From the NCBI RefSeq assembly GCF_024464655.1, contig NZ_JANHAV010000001.1, positions 773,213-837,212 of the forward strand: a stretch of 64,000 bases of DNA. The letters are read 5' to 3'. Of this stretch, positions 46,369-54,270 are shown in pieces. The notes beneath the pieces are model-generated. The model was not told where the DNA came from. It was given only the letters and a program-made list of their open reading frames with translations, and did not search any database. The stretch is from Halobellus inordinatus (GTDB taxonomy: Archaea > Halobacteriota > Halobacteria > Halobacteriales > Haloferacaceae). The translations under genes were made by a program, and so were the position numbers. Every line of letters starts with the position of its first letter. Positions within the stretch are counted from its first letter, which is position 1.

Positions 46369-47901
46369 TCACTCGTCCCGGGCCCAGTCCAGTGAGCGCT
46401 GCACGGCCTCGCCCCAGCGCTCGTACCGCTGGTCGATCGTCTCGGGGCCCTCTTGCGGTGTGAACTCGCGGTCGATCTGCCAGTTCGCTCTGAGTTCTTC
46501 TTTCGTGTCCCAGTAGCCGACCGCAAGCCCGGCAGCGTACGCCGAACCCAGCGCAGTCGTCTCGTCGACTTCGGGGCGGACGATTTCGGTCTGGAGGACG
46601 TCCGACTGCAACTGACAGAGGAACGTGTTCTTCACCGCGCCGCCGTCGACCCGGAGCGAGTTGGTCTCGATGCCCGAGTCGGCCTCCATCGCTTCGGCGA
46701 CGTCACGGGTCTGGTACGTGATCGATTCCAGCGTCGCACGGACGAGGTGCTCCCGACGCGTCCCCCGCGTCATTCCGACGATGGTCCCGCGGGCTCGGCC
46801 GTCCCAGTGTGGAGCCCCGAGACCTGTGAACGCCGGTACGAGGTACACGCCGTCCGTCGAATCGACCGACCGAGCGAGCTCTGCGGTCTGTGCCGCGTTG
46901 TTGATCAGGTCGACGTCTTCGAGCCACTCGATCGCGGCCCCCGTGATGAAGATCGAGCCCTCGAGAGCATACTGAACGGGTTCGCCGGAGAGCTGGAACC
47001 CAACCGTCGTCAGGAGGCCGTGATCGGACTTGACAGCCTCCGTCCCAGTGTTCATCAGGTAGAACGAGCCGGTGCCGTAGGTGTTCTTCGCGTCCCCTTC
47101 GTCGAAACAGGTCTGCCCGAACAGCGCGGCCTGTTGGTCACCCAGTGCGGCAGCCACGGGAACGGATGCATCCAAGAACCCGTCCGGGTCCGTGTGTCCA
47201 TACAGGCGTTCGTCAGACGACGGACGGACTTCCGGGAGCATCGCGGCAGGTACGTCGAACTCCGCGAGGAGGTCCTCGTCCCACTCCATATCCCAGATGT
47301 TGTACAGCATCGTTCGCGAGGCGTTCGTGACGTCCGTGATGTGGTTGCCGGTGAGGTTGTAGATGAGCCAGGTGTCGATCGTCCCCATCATCAGCTCGCC
47401 TGCCTCGGCGCGCTCGCGGAGGTCGTCACTGCGCGAGTGCTGCATCTTCAGCGGGTCGGCGTTGTCGAGGATCCACTCGGTCTTGGTCGCCGAAAAGTAC
47501 GCGTCGGCTTCGAGGCCCGTCTTCTCTCTGATCCACTCGATTTTTTCGGCCGCCTCCAACTCCTCGATCCGCTCGGTCGTCCGGCGGTCCTGCCAAACTA
47601 ACGCGTTACAGACCGGTCGACCGCTGTTGGCGTCCCAGACGACCGTCGTCTCCCGTTGGTTCGTGATGCCGAGTGCCTCGAGTTGCGTCGCCTCGATGCC
47701 TGCCTCCTCGACCGCGCGGACGACGACGTCCTGCGTGTTCTCCCAGATTTCCATCGGGTCGTGTTCGACCCATCCGGGGTTCGGGTAGTGTTGTTCGTGT
47801 TTCTCGTAGGCGTTGGCGACCACGTTCCCGTCGTGGTCGAAGATAATAAATCGCGTTCCTGTCGTTCCCTGGTCGATCGAACCGATATACGTGTCTGCCA
47901 T
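46369..47901 (-). CDS. glpK: Glycerol kinase
   Basis: This 510-residue FGGY kinase makes sn-glycerol 3-phosphate, the main haloarchaeal route for glycerol catabolism. Signatures: phosphate-1 loop 'SIDQGTTGTRFIIFDHDG', 'QHYPNPGWVEHDPMEIWE', 'GITNQRETTVVWD', substrate residues 'VWQDRRT', phosphate-2 'GDQQAALFGQTCFDEGDAK', 'LYG-type' 'GLGAPHWDGRARGTIVGMTR' and 'RVDGGAVKNTFLCQLQSDVL'. Its length is as in E. coli GlpK. The ATG at 47901 is chosen; the frame extension to 47961 has no family similarity. Its promoter is in an unusually AT-rich stretch. The permease-like gene follows. Confidence 0.97.
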   Translation of the reverse strand: MADTYIGSIDQGTTGTRFIIFDHDGNVVANAYEKHEQHYPNPGWVEHDPMEIWENTQDVVVRAVEEAGIEATQLEALGITNQRETTVVWDANSGRPVCNALVWQDRRTTERIEELEAAEKIEWIREKTGLEADAYFSATKTEWILDNADPLKMQHSRSDDLRERAEAGELMMGTIDTWLIYNLTGNHITDVTNASRTMLYNIWDMEWDEDLLAEFDVPAAMLPEVRPSSDERLYGHTDPDGFLDASVPVAAALGDQQAALFGQTCFDEGDAKNTYGTGSFYLMNTGTEAVKSDHGLLTTVGFQLSGEPVQYALEGSIFITGAAIEWLEDVDLINNAAQTAELARSVDSTDGVYLVPAFTGLGAPHWDGRARGTIVGMTRGTRREHLVRATLESITYQTRDVAEAMEADSGIETNSLRVDGGAVKNTFLCQLQSDVLQTEIVRPEVDETTALGSAYAAGLAVGYWDTKEELRANWQIDREFTPQEGPETIDQRYERWGEAVQRSLDWARDE

Positions 47902-47967
47902 TGTGTGCTCTCGGGACGGAACGCGTTCTGCGTCTGCCCCCGGTCTGAGAAAGAAGAACACGGCACC

Positions 47968-48062
47968 GAGTAATAAATTTTACTTACAAACTATGTTATT
48001 ACTGTTTAATCTGAATGTTTGTACGACTCAATCCTATTAAATATAATATAATTAACTGTGTT
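47968..48062 (-). promoter_or_regulatory. AT-rich control region of glpK
   Basis: About 95 nt of strongly AT-rich sequence lies between glpK and the converging/adjacent small gene, against a ~66% GC background. It holds the TATA-like AAATTTATTA and an 8-bp perfect inverted repeat, AGTAATAA/TTATTACT (47969-47976 and 47996-48003), next to a near-palindromic TTAAATATAATATAATTAA (about 48038-48056). These are probable regulator sites; the leader would be about 45 nt. Confidence 0.5.
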
Positions 48063-48094
48063 GTATATCCGAGGTCGTAATTTCGAGGCCCTTG

Positions 48095-48337
48095 CTATTC
48101 GAGGTGGCCGTCGACCGGCGTCGTCTCCTGGGTGTCGGTAGGCGCTGTCTGTTCGTGTGTGTGATGATAAAACCGAACACGGGCTTCGCCATCGACGAGA
48201 ACCGGATCGAAACAGACCCGTCGGAACCGTTCGTTGTCGAGGAGGTTCACCAGGAGGCCGGCGTCGTGTTCCGACACCGAATCGTACTCGACCTCACACA
48301 CCGGACAGCGCGCGGGGGCGTCGTCTGGAACGTGCAC
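48095..48337 (-). CDS. Small CxxC protein, function unknown
   Basis: This 80-residue protein has one zinc-knuckle-like pair, 'ARCPVCEVEYDSV', followed by a His-rich, beta-strand-like segment 'VRFYHHTHEQTAP'. A second cysteine pair is absent; a single Cys at 'RRVCFDP' and the His residues could complete a site. It starts with GTG 11 nt after the macro-domain stop, so it is probably in that operon. Not recognised as a known family. Conserved-family status would need a search. Confidence 0.6.
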   Translation of the reverse strand: MHVPDDAPARCPVCEVEYDSVSEHDAGLLVNLLDNERFRRVCFDPVLVDGEARVRFYHHTHEQTAPTDTQETTPVDGHLE

Positions 48338-48348
48338 GGCCCCGGCAG

Positions 48349-48864
48349 TCAGGCGTGCTCCTCGCGGAGTTCGCTGGCGACGCGGGAGACTGTCCCGTAT
48401 TCGTCGTCGCCGTACGTGATGAACCGCACGTCGGTGAGCGACCGGGGGTCGAACGCCCGGATCGTCTCGGCGATAATTCGCGCTCCATCTTCCAGTGCGA
48501 AGCCGGCGACGCCACAGCCGAGCGCCGGGATCACGAGCGACTCACAGCCGAGTTCGTCGGCGCGTTCCAGCGCGTGACGCGTCGCCTCGCGGATGCTCTC
48601 GGCCGTCGCCTGCCCGTCGCCGTAGTGCGGCATCGCGGCGGCGTGGATCACGTAGTCGGCGTCGAGGTCGTACGCGTCGGTGACGGCGACTTCGCCGAGG
48701 TCGATGGGCCCCTTCGCAACTGCGGCGTGATTGAGCGCCTCACCACCGCCTCGACGGAGCGCGCCAGCGACGCCGGATCCCATCTGGAGGCTCGTTCCCG
48801 CCGCGTTGACGAGGGCGTCCGCGGACTCCGCCGCGATGTCGCCTTGAACGACTGTGAACTCCAT
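48349..48864 (-). CDS. Macro domain protein (ADP-ribose binding/hydrolase)
   Basis: The single macro domain, 171 residues, shows 'FTVVQGDIAAESADALVNAA' (the D-I-x-x-x-x-x-D-A-x-V-N-A-A signature), 'GSGVAGALRRGGGEAL' (glycine-rich phosphate loop), 'YVIHAAAMPHYG' and 'SLVIPALGCGVAGF' (second loop). These bind the ADP-ribose diphosphate. Likely roles are removing ADP-ribose or hydrolysing ADP-ribose 1''-phosphate or O-acetyl-ADP-ribose. A TTTTCAC box lies 29 nt upstream. The small CxxC gene follows. Confidence 0.93.
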   Translation of the reverse strand: MEFTVVQGDIAAESADALVNAAGTSLQMGSGVAGALRRGGGEALNHAAVAKGPIDLGEVAVTDAYDLDADYVIHAAAMPHYGDGQATAESIREATRHALERADELGCESLVIPALGCGVAGFALEDGARIIAETIRAFDPRSLTDVRFITYGDDEYGTVSRVASELREEHA

Positions 48865-49018
48865 ACGCTCTCTTACGCCGGCGTCGTGAAAAGCGTCGGT
48901 GCCAGCAGCGGACGCGCCCGACAGCGGGGTTCTGTCCCGGGAACGGACGACGAAGCGTAGGATCCAAACACGTTCACAAACCGAACAGTTCTTGTCGCGT
49001 TCGCTCCGTGTCGCGGGT

Positions 49019-49885
49019 ATGAACGGTCGATCGTCGGACCTGGCGTTGCTGGAGGCCGTCGCCGCGCGGGCGGTCCGCGCCGGCGGCGACTATCTGGCGG
49101 ACGCCTTCCGCGACCTCTCGATCGAGGCCGAGTACGGCACCGACGACGTGAAGTCGGCCGCAGACCGGGAAGCCGAGGACCGCGCGCTCGACGTGATCCA
49201 CGACGCGTACCCCGACCACGCCGTCCACGGCGAGGAGTCCGGCCGCGCGGGCGAGCACCGCTACGAGTGGGTCGTCGACCCGCTCGACGGGACGAACAAC
49301 TTCGCGGCCGGGATCCCCTCGTTCGCCACGGCCGCCTGCGTGCTGTGCGACGGCCAGCCGCTCGTCTCGGCGATCTACGAACCCCTCCCGGACTCGCTGT
49401 ATCTCGCCCGACGCGACGGCGGGGCGACTGCCGACGGCAAACTCCTCAGCACCGAGAGCGATCTCTCGCTCTCGCAGTCGACCGTCTCATTCGTCGTCGG
49501 GCTGCCGGCCGTCCGCGACGACGAGCGCCGTGCGGCTGCCGAGCGCGTCGAAGCGGCGGTCGACGCGCGCTGCAAGCGCGTCATCAACACGTGGTCGCCC
49601 TGCGTCGACTGGGGTCTCCTCGCCCGCGGCGGGATCGAGGGCCTCGTCGCCTTCCTGCCGGACGTCTACGAGCAGTACGCGGGCGAACTCCTCGCGGCGG
49701 AGAGCGGCGTCGAGAGCCGGGTGCTCGATGTCGACGTCGCCGCACTGGACGACGCCGACGAGTCAACGGACGCTGCAACGGAACACGGCACCACGGAGAC
49801 CGGCGTCGGCGGGCTCTACGTCGCCGCGACCGACCGGACGAAACTGGATCAGCTCGTCGACGCAGCGTCCGGAGCGATCGAGTGA
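49019..49885 (+). CDS. Inositol monophosphatase-family phosphatase
   Basis: The enzyme has 288 residues and is Mg2+-dependent. The motif set includes 'DVKSAADREAEDRALDVI', Glu in 'HAVHGEESGRAG' (71-74), and the metal site 'WVVDPLDGTNNFAAGIP' (DPLDGT at 87-92). The C-terminal W-D-x-A-A-G motif is replaced by a weaker 'YEQYAGELLAAESG'. Archaeal members act on inositol-1-phosphate or fructose-1,6-bisphosphate; which one is unclear here. The ATG at 49019 is used; the upstream frame to 48899 lacks homology. The DUF2071 gene begins 70 nt downstream. Confidence 0.92.
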   Translation: MNGRSSDLALLEAVAARAVRAGGDYLADAFRDLSIEAEYGTDDVKSAADREAEDRALDVIHDAYPDHAVHGEESGRAGEHRYEWVVDPLDGTNNFAAGIPSFATAACVLCDGQPLVSAIYEPLPDSLYLARRDGGATADGKLLSTESDLSLSQSTVSFVVGLPAVRDDERRAAAERVEAAVDARCKRVINTWSPCVDWGLLARGGIEGLVAFLPDVYEQYAGELLAAESGVESRVLDVDVAALDDADESTDAATEHGTTETGVGGLYVAATDRTKLDQLVDAASGAIE

Positions 49886-49955
49886 GGCGACAGGAGAGTG
49901 CGAAAGGGACTCACACACAGGGAAGCCGCAAGTGTCCGGGGTGCCTACGCTCGGT

Positions 49956-50636
49956 ATGGACCTCCTCCAGATGCGGTGGCGCGACGCGCTGTTCGCACAC
50001 TGGCCGGTCGACCCCGCCGTCGTGTCGGCTCGGCTACCAGAGGGTCTCCAGGTGGCGACGTACGACGGCGACGCGTGGCTGGGCGTCGTCGGCTTCGTGA
50101 TGGAGGACATTCGGCCGCGAGGGGCCCCGCTCGGCCTCTCGTTTCCGGAGTTGAACCTCCGAACGTACGTCACGCGCCCCGGACGCGACGACCACAGCGT
50201 CTACTTCTTCAGCCTCGACGCGGACGACCGCCTCGGCGTGCTCGTCGCCCGGGGGCTCTTTCGGCTCCCGTATTTCAGTGCCGAGATGCGTGTTTCGCGG
50301 GAAGACGACGCCGTGACCCTCCGTAGTCGCCGCACGCAGTCCGGCGCTCGGCCGGCGCACTTCGAGGCTACGTATCGCCCGACCGGTGAGCAGTTTACGC
50401 CAGAGGCGGGGACGCTGGAACACTTCCTGACTGAGAACTACCGCTTCTATACGGACGGCGCGAGCCTCTACTACGGCGACATCGCCCACCCGCCGTGGCC
50501 GCTCGTCGAGGGAACCGTCGAGATCGAGACGAACACGCTGTTCGAGGCCGACGGATTCGAGCGGCCCGCCGGCGACCCACTCGTCCACTACTCGCCGGGC
50601 ACGGAAGTGACGGCCGAGCGAATCCGGACGGTCTGA
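49956..50636 (+). CDS. DUF2071 (YqjF-like) family protein
   Basis: This 226-residue soluble protein begins 'MDLLQMRWRDALFAHWPVDP'. The family hallmarks are W-x-x-x-L-F-x-x-W-x-V near the N-terminus, 'PELNLRTYVTRPGRD' (E-x-N-x-R-T-Y-V), 'YFFSLDADDRLGVLVARGLF' and 'PYFSAEMRV', as in the YqjF/acetoacetate-decarboxylase-like fold group DUF2071. No clear catalytic Lys is evident. The ATG at 49956 starts just before the first conserved block; the long frame upstream overlaps the IMPase gene in another frame. Function unknown. Copy C of the structured repeat lies 15 nt downstream. Confidence 0.88.
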   Translation: MDLLQMRWRDALFAHWPVDPAVVSARLPEGLQVATYDGDAWLGVVGFVMEDIRPRGAPLGLSFPELNLRTYVTRPGRDDHSVYFFSLDADDRLGVLVARGLFRLPYFSAEMRVSREDDAVTLRSRRTQSGARPAHFEATYRPTGEQFTPEAGTLEHFLTENYRFYTDGASLYYGDIAHPPWPLVEGTVEIETNTLFEADGFERPAGDPLVHYSPGTEVTAERIRTV

Positions 50637-50651
50637 GTCTTTCGGTGTCTG

Positions 50652-50732
50652 ATGCTGTCGGACAGCAGTTCGCGAATCATTTTGGCACCCACGGGGTGCT
50701 GATAATTTTCACATCCTTCTGTCCGACAGTAT
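50652..50732 (-). repeat. 81-bp structured dispersed repeat, copy C (inverted)
   Basis: On the minus strand it reads ATACTGTCGGACAGAA at one end, the central hairpin GCACCC-CGT-GGGTGC, and CTGCTGTCCGACAGCAT at the other. The outer inverted repeat is nearly perfect, with a G in place of A near one end. It is in the opposite orientation to copies A and B and lies downstream of the DUF2071 gene. Confidence 0.85.
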
Positions 50733-50857
50733 GAGTTTCTCCAGGTGCGGGTGTTGCACGCGGCGTCGGCACACGACACGCGGCGCCGACCAGACGTGGA
50801 CATCGACGCCGACACGAACCGCCGGGTTTCAAGCGCCGTCGATCCTTTTGCGCCAGT

Positions 50858-51316
50858 ATGGTAATTGACACGGTTATGACGACCCTGCACGTCCTCGTGG
50901 GGGCGTTGTGGGTCGGCAGCGTCGTCTTCGTCGCCGGAGCGATTCTTCCGGCCGCAGTCGAAGGTGCGCTGGACGCGGCGCCCTTAGAGAAGATCGCCGA
51001 TCGGCTGGTCTATCTGTCGCGTGGGGCCTCGGTCGTGATGTTCCTGACCGGCGGTCACCTCGCCGGGACGGGCTACACGATCGAATCGCTCACCGGCACC
51101 GGACGCGGTCACCTCGTGCTCGCGATGCTCGCGCTGTGGCTTGTGTTCACCGCGCTCGTCGAGATCGGCCGGAGCCGACTCGTCGGCGGCCTACAGGAGA
51201 AGCGCGTCCGCACGCCCGCCAAGTCGGTGACGACGATCTTCCGGGCCGCTGCAGTAGTCGGCATCCTCCTGCTCGTCGACGCCGGCCTGCTTTCGGCTGG
51301 CCTCGTCCCGTACTGA
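50858..51316 (+). CDS. CopD-like four-helix membrane protein
   Basis: This 152-residue protein has four transmembrane helices: 'TLHVLVGALWVGSVVFVAGA', 'RGASVVMFLTGGHLAGTG', 'HLVLAMLALWLVFTALVEIG' and 'IFRAAAVVGILLLVDAGLLS'. His residues in the first helix ('TLHVLVGALWVG') and second region ('GGHLAG') are placed as in CopD or DUF2214-like heme or copper membrane proteins. It starts the operon with two PH-domain genes, the next starting 9 nt after its stop. Function unknown; a b-type heme or metal role is possible. Confidence 0.75.
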   Translation: MVIDTVMTTLHVLVGALWVGSVVFVAGAILPAAVEGALDAAPLEKIADRLVYLSRGASVVMFLTGGHLAGTGYTIESLTGTGRGHLVLAMLALWLVFTALVEIGRSRLVGGLQEKRVRTPAKSVTTIFRAAAVVGILLLVDAGLLSAGLVPY

Positions 51317-51324
51317 ACACAACA

Positions 51325-51792
51325 ATGAACCGTCTGCATCCCCGCGTCCGACTTCTCTGGGTCGCGCGGGCCGTCCTGACCGCAGCCATCCTGGGTGGCG
51401 TCGCCCTCGCCGTCCAGCGGATCCTCGCGCCGCCGTGGCTCCCCGGGTGGACTCCGATCGGCGTCTTCGTCGGCTTCGGTGCGCTCGGCGTCGTCGTCGC
51501 GCTCGCCCGCTACCGCGTCTGGCGCTACGAGGTCCGAGAGGACTCGCTGTATCTCGAACGCGGGGTGCTCACGCGAGTTCGGACGGTCGTGCCGTTCGTC
51601 CGCGTCCAGCACGTCGACACCGCCCGGTCGCCGATCGAGCGCGTGGTCGGTCTCGCGAGCACCGTGGTCTACACGGCCGGCTCTCGCGGGGCCGACGTGT
51701 CGATTCCGGGCCTCGCACCGGACGATGCAGACGACCTCCGCGAGCGGCTGAAACGACTGGCGATCCGCTCGGAGGGCGAGGACGCCGTCTGA
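51325..51792 (+). CDS. PH (bPH2/YdbS-like) domain membrane protein
   Basis: This 155-residue protein has two helices ('VARAVLTAAILGGVALAV' and 'GVFVGFGALGVVVALARYRV') followed by one bPH2 domain ('YEVREDSLYLERGVLTRVRT', 'VPFVRVQHVDTARSPIERVV', 'LASTVVYTAG'). This is the YdbS architecture. It overlaps no gene, but the long PH gene starts 1 nt after its stop. YdbS/YdbT pairs affect membrane integrity or antibiotic resistance in some bacteria; here the role is unknown. Confidence 0.9.
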   Translation: MNRLHPRVRLLWVARAVLTAAILGGVALAVQRILAPPWLPGWTPIGVFVGFGALGVVVALARYRVWRYEVREDSLYLERGVLTRVRTVVPFVRVQHVDTARSPIERVVGLASTVVYTAGSRGADVSIPGLAPDDADDLRERLKRLAIRSEGEDAV

Positions 51793-51793
51793 G

Positions 51794-53422
51794 ATGCCGC
51801 AGTCGCTCTCACCGCTGTCGGTTCCCTATCGCGTGCTGCAGCGGGGAAGCGGCATCGCCGTCGCGCTCGCGTTCGGCCTCGGCGGCGGCTTCGAGATCCC
51901 GGGCCTCGGCCCGGCCGGCCCGATCGTCCTCTTGCTGGTCGCCGGCCTCGCCGCCCTCGGCCTCATCGCCTACGAGACGGCCTATGTCCGGCGGTTCAGC
52001 TACGAACTCACCGCCGACACGCTCGATATCGACTCCGGTGTGTTCTCCCGGCGCAGCCGCGAGATTCCGCTTCGCCGGATTCAGAACGTCGACATCTCGC
52101 GGAACGTCATACAGCGCGTCCTCGGGATCGCCGTCGTCTCCTTCGAGACGGCCGGAGGAGGCGACACCGAAGCCCAACTGCGGTTCGTGTCCTTCGAGGA
52201 GGCAAAGCGCCTCCAGCGGGAGCTCCCGCGGCTGAAACGGCAGGCAGAGCGCACTGGCGAGGAGGGCGAGGCGACCGAAGCGGCCGAACGTGGCGCCGTC
52301 GAACCGGAACTCGAGGAACTGTTCGCGCTCGATCGGAGCGAACTCGCCATCCTCGGCGCGCTCTCGGTCGATCCCCGCGTTCCGGGTGTCCTCTTCGTGC
52401 TCGTCTCGACCGTCGGGTCCACGATCGTCCCGGCGTATCTCACGACGGTCCGCGGGACGACGCTCGTTGGCGTCGCCGCGGCCGTGCTCGTCGGCGTCGC
52501 GGTCGTCTCCTGGATCGTCGGGGCCGTCGCGGCCATCGTGGAGTACTACGACTTCCGCCTCGTTCGCTCGGGCGACGAGTTACAGTACGAGCGGGGTCTC
52601 CTCCAGCGCTACGACGGGTCGATCCCGTTCGACAAGATCCAGACGCTGACGATCGCCGACAACCCCCTCAAGCGGCACTTCGGCTACGCGACGCTGTACA
52701 TCGAGACGGCCGGATACGCCCCCGGCGGAAGCTCTGGCGGCGGGTCACGCGGCTCGGAAGCGGCGATCCCGCTCGCCAAGCGCCAGCACGTCCTGACTCT
52801 CGTCGAAGAACTCGAACCCCTCGGCGATGTCGACTTCCAGCGGCCGCCAACGCGGGCGCGGCGTCGCTATCTGGTCCGATATCTGCTTGTCGTCGGCGTC
52901 TTCGCGGCCGTGCTCTACGCCGCTCGATCGCTACTCCCAGTCTCGTTCCCGCTGTGGCCGCTGCTGCTGTTGGTTCCGGCCGCGGCCGGGTTCGCGCACG
53001 CGACCTGGAAGCATCGGGGCCACTGGCTCGGCGACCAGCACGTCGTCACCCGGAACGGCGTGCTCCAGCGGGAGACCAAGATCGTCCCCTACTACCGGAT
53101 CCAGACCGTGATCGACTCCCGGACGGTCTTCCAGCGGCGACTCGGTCTCGCGACGGTTACCGTCGATACCGCAGGGTCACTCTCGCTCGGAGGACAAGAC
53201 GCCGCCGCGGTCGACGTCTCGGGCGAGCGCGCCGACGAACTGCGCGCAGAACTCGAAGCCCGCCTCGGCCGCGCCGTCGACGCCTATCGGGCGGGACGGG
53301 CGGGTATCGGCGTCGACGAAGCCGCAGACGCGACGTCGAACGGCTCGGTCTCAGGCTCGTCCGCGGAGGGCGGACCGGACGATTCAGGCGCTCCGGACGA
53401 GTCCGGCTCCACAGACGCGTGA
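51794..53422 (+). CDS. PH (bPH2/YdbT-like) domain membrane protein with three PH repeats
   Basis: The protein has 542 residues. Three bPH2 units are visible, each preceded by a pair of helices and each with a 'x-I/V-P-x-x-x-I/V-Q-x-V/L' strand: 'SREIPLRRIQNVDISRNVIQ' (about 76), 'DGSIPFDKIQTLTIADNPLK' (about 275) and 'ETKIVPYYRIQTVIDSRTVF' (about 430). Long acidic linkers and an Asp/Gly/Ser-rich C-terminal tail of ~45 residues separate or follow them. This is the YdbT layout. It starts 1 nt after the short PH gene and may form a complex with it. Confidence 0.92.
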   Translation: MPQSLSPLSVPYRVLQRGSGIAVALAFGLGGGFEIPGLGPAGPIVLLLVAGLAALGLIAYETAYVRRFSYELTADTLDIDSGVFSRRSREIPLRRIQNVDISRNVIQRVLGIAVVSFETAGGGDTEAQLRFVSFEEAKRLQRELPRLKRQAERTGEEGEATEAAERGAVEPELEELFALDRSELAILGALSVDPRVPGVLFVLVSTVGSTIVPAYLTTVRGTTLVGVAAAVLVGVAVVSWIVGAVAAIVEYYDFRLVRSGDELQYERGLLQRYDGSIPFDKIQTLTIADNPLKRHFGYATLYIETAGYAPGGSSGGGSRGSEAAIPLAKRQHVLTLVEELEPLGDVDFQRPPTRARRRYLVRYLLVVGVFAAVLYAARSLLPVSFPLWPLLLLVPAAAGFAHATWKHRGHWLGDQHVVTRNGVLQRETKIVPYYRIQTVIDSRTVFQRRLGLATVTVDTAGSLSLGGQDAAAVDVSGERADELRAELEARLGRAVDAYRAGRAGIGVDEAADATSNGSVSGSSAEGGPDDSGAPDESGSTDA

Positions 53423-53483
53423 CGGCGGAACCGGCGGCAAGCGGAGACAGCGCTGTCCGAACGGATTCCACACCTCCGGTGTG

Positions 53484-54143
53484 TCAGTTCTCACGTGCCG
53501 CGTCGATGACGCGTGTGAACTCCCGTGCGGTCTCGGTGATCGATTCGAAATCGCCCGCAGCGATCGCCTCGTCGTCCATCAGTGCGCTGCCCGCGCCGAC
53601 GACCACCGCGCCGGCGTCGATGTAGTCGGCGGCGTTGTCGACGTCGATACCGCCGGTCGGCATCAGTGGAATCTGCGGCAGCGGGCCGGCGATGCTCGAC
53701 AGGTGGTCCGGCCCCATCGACGACGCGGGAAAGACTTTGACGAGGTCGGCGCCCGCCTCGTAGGCGTCGAGCGCCTCGGTCGGTGTGAGAGCGCCCGGCG
53801 CGACCACCGTCCCGTAGCGGTTGCACGTCTCGACGACCCCTGCGTCGAACGTCGGGCCAACCACGAACTCGGCACCGTTGGCGATGGCCGCGCGCGCCGT
53901 CGCGGCATCGAGGACCGTCCCCGCGCCGACGATCGCCTCCTCGGCCGAGAACGACGCCGACACCTCCGCGATGAGGTCCATCGCGTCCGGGTTATCGGCC
54001 GTGATCTCGAAGGCGGTCACGCCCCCGTCAGCCAGCGCCGACGCGACGTCGATGATCGTGTCCGCGTCGGCCCCCCGCATCACTGCGACGACGCCGCTGT
54101 CCACCAGTCGTTGTACATCCTCGTTCGTGTCGGGAGTGACCAT
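53484..54143 (-). CDS. 2-dehydro-3-deoxy-phosphogluconate aldolase (bacterial-type class I)
   Basis: This 219-residue enzyme splits KDPG into pyruvate and glyceraldehyde 3-phosphate in the semi-phosphorylative Entner-Doudoroff pathway of haloarchaea. Active site: Arg23 in 'VVAVMRGADAD', Glu46 in 'TAFEITADNPDAM', 'IVGAGTVLDAATA', 'VGPTFDAGVVE' and Schiff-base Lys136 in 'ADLVKVFPASSMG', then 'PLMPTGGIDVDNAADYIDAG'. It is of the Eda family, unlike the archaeal DHDPS-type KDG aldolase. A TATA box, GGGATTTATT (54169-54178), is about 27 nt upstream of the ATG. The sugar dehydrogenase at 56.2 kb could feed this pathway. Confidence 0.95.
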   Translation of the reverse strand: MVTPDTNEDVQRLVDSGVVAVMRGADADTIIDVASALADGGVTAFEITADNPDAMDLIAEVSASFSAEEAIVGAGTVLDAATARAAIANGAEFVVGPTFDAGVVETCNRYGTVVAPGALTPTEALDAYEAGADLVKVFPASSMGPDHLSSIAGPLPQIPLMPTGGIDVDNAADYIDAGAVVVGAGSALMDDEAIAAGDFESITETAREFTRVIDAAREN

Positions 54144-54270
54144 CTCGTCTACGGACTCGGCGTCTGCGAGAATAAATCCCGGCGGCGCGATGGCCGCGGT
54201 CCAGCGTGCGCGCGGTCCGGCGTGCGTCGTTTCCGGCCCGTCCGCGGCACCGCACGCGTCAGCCGACGCG

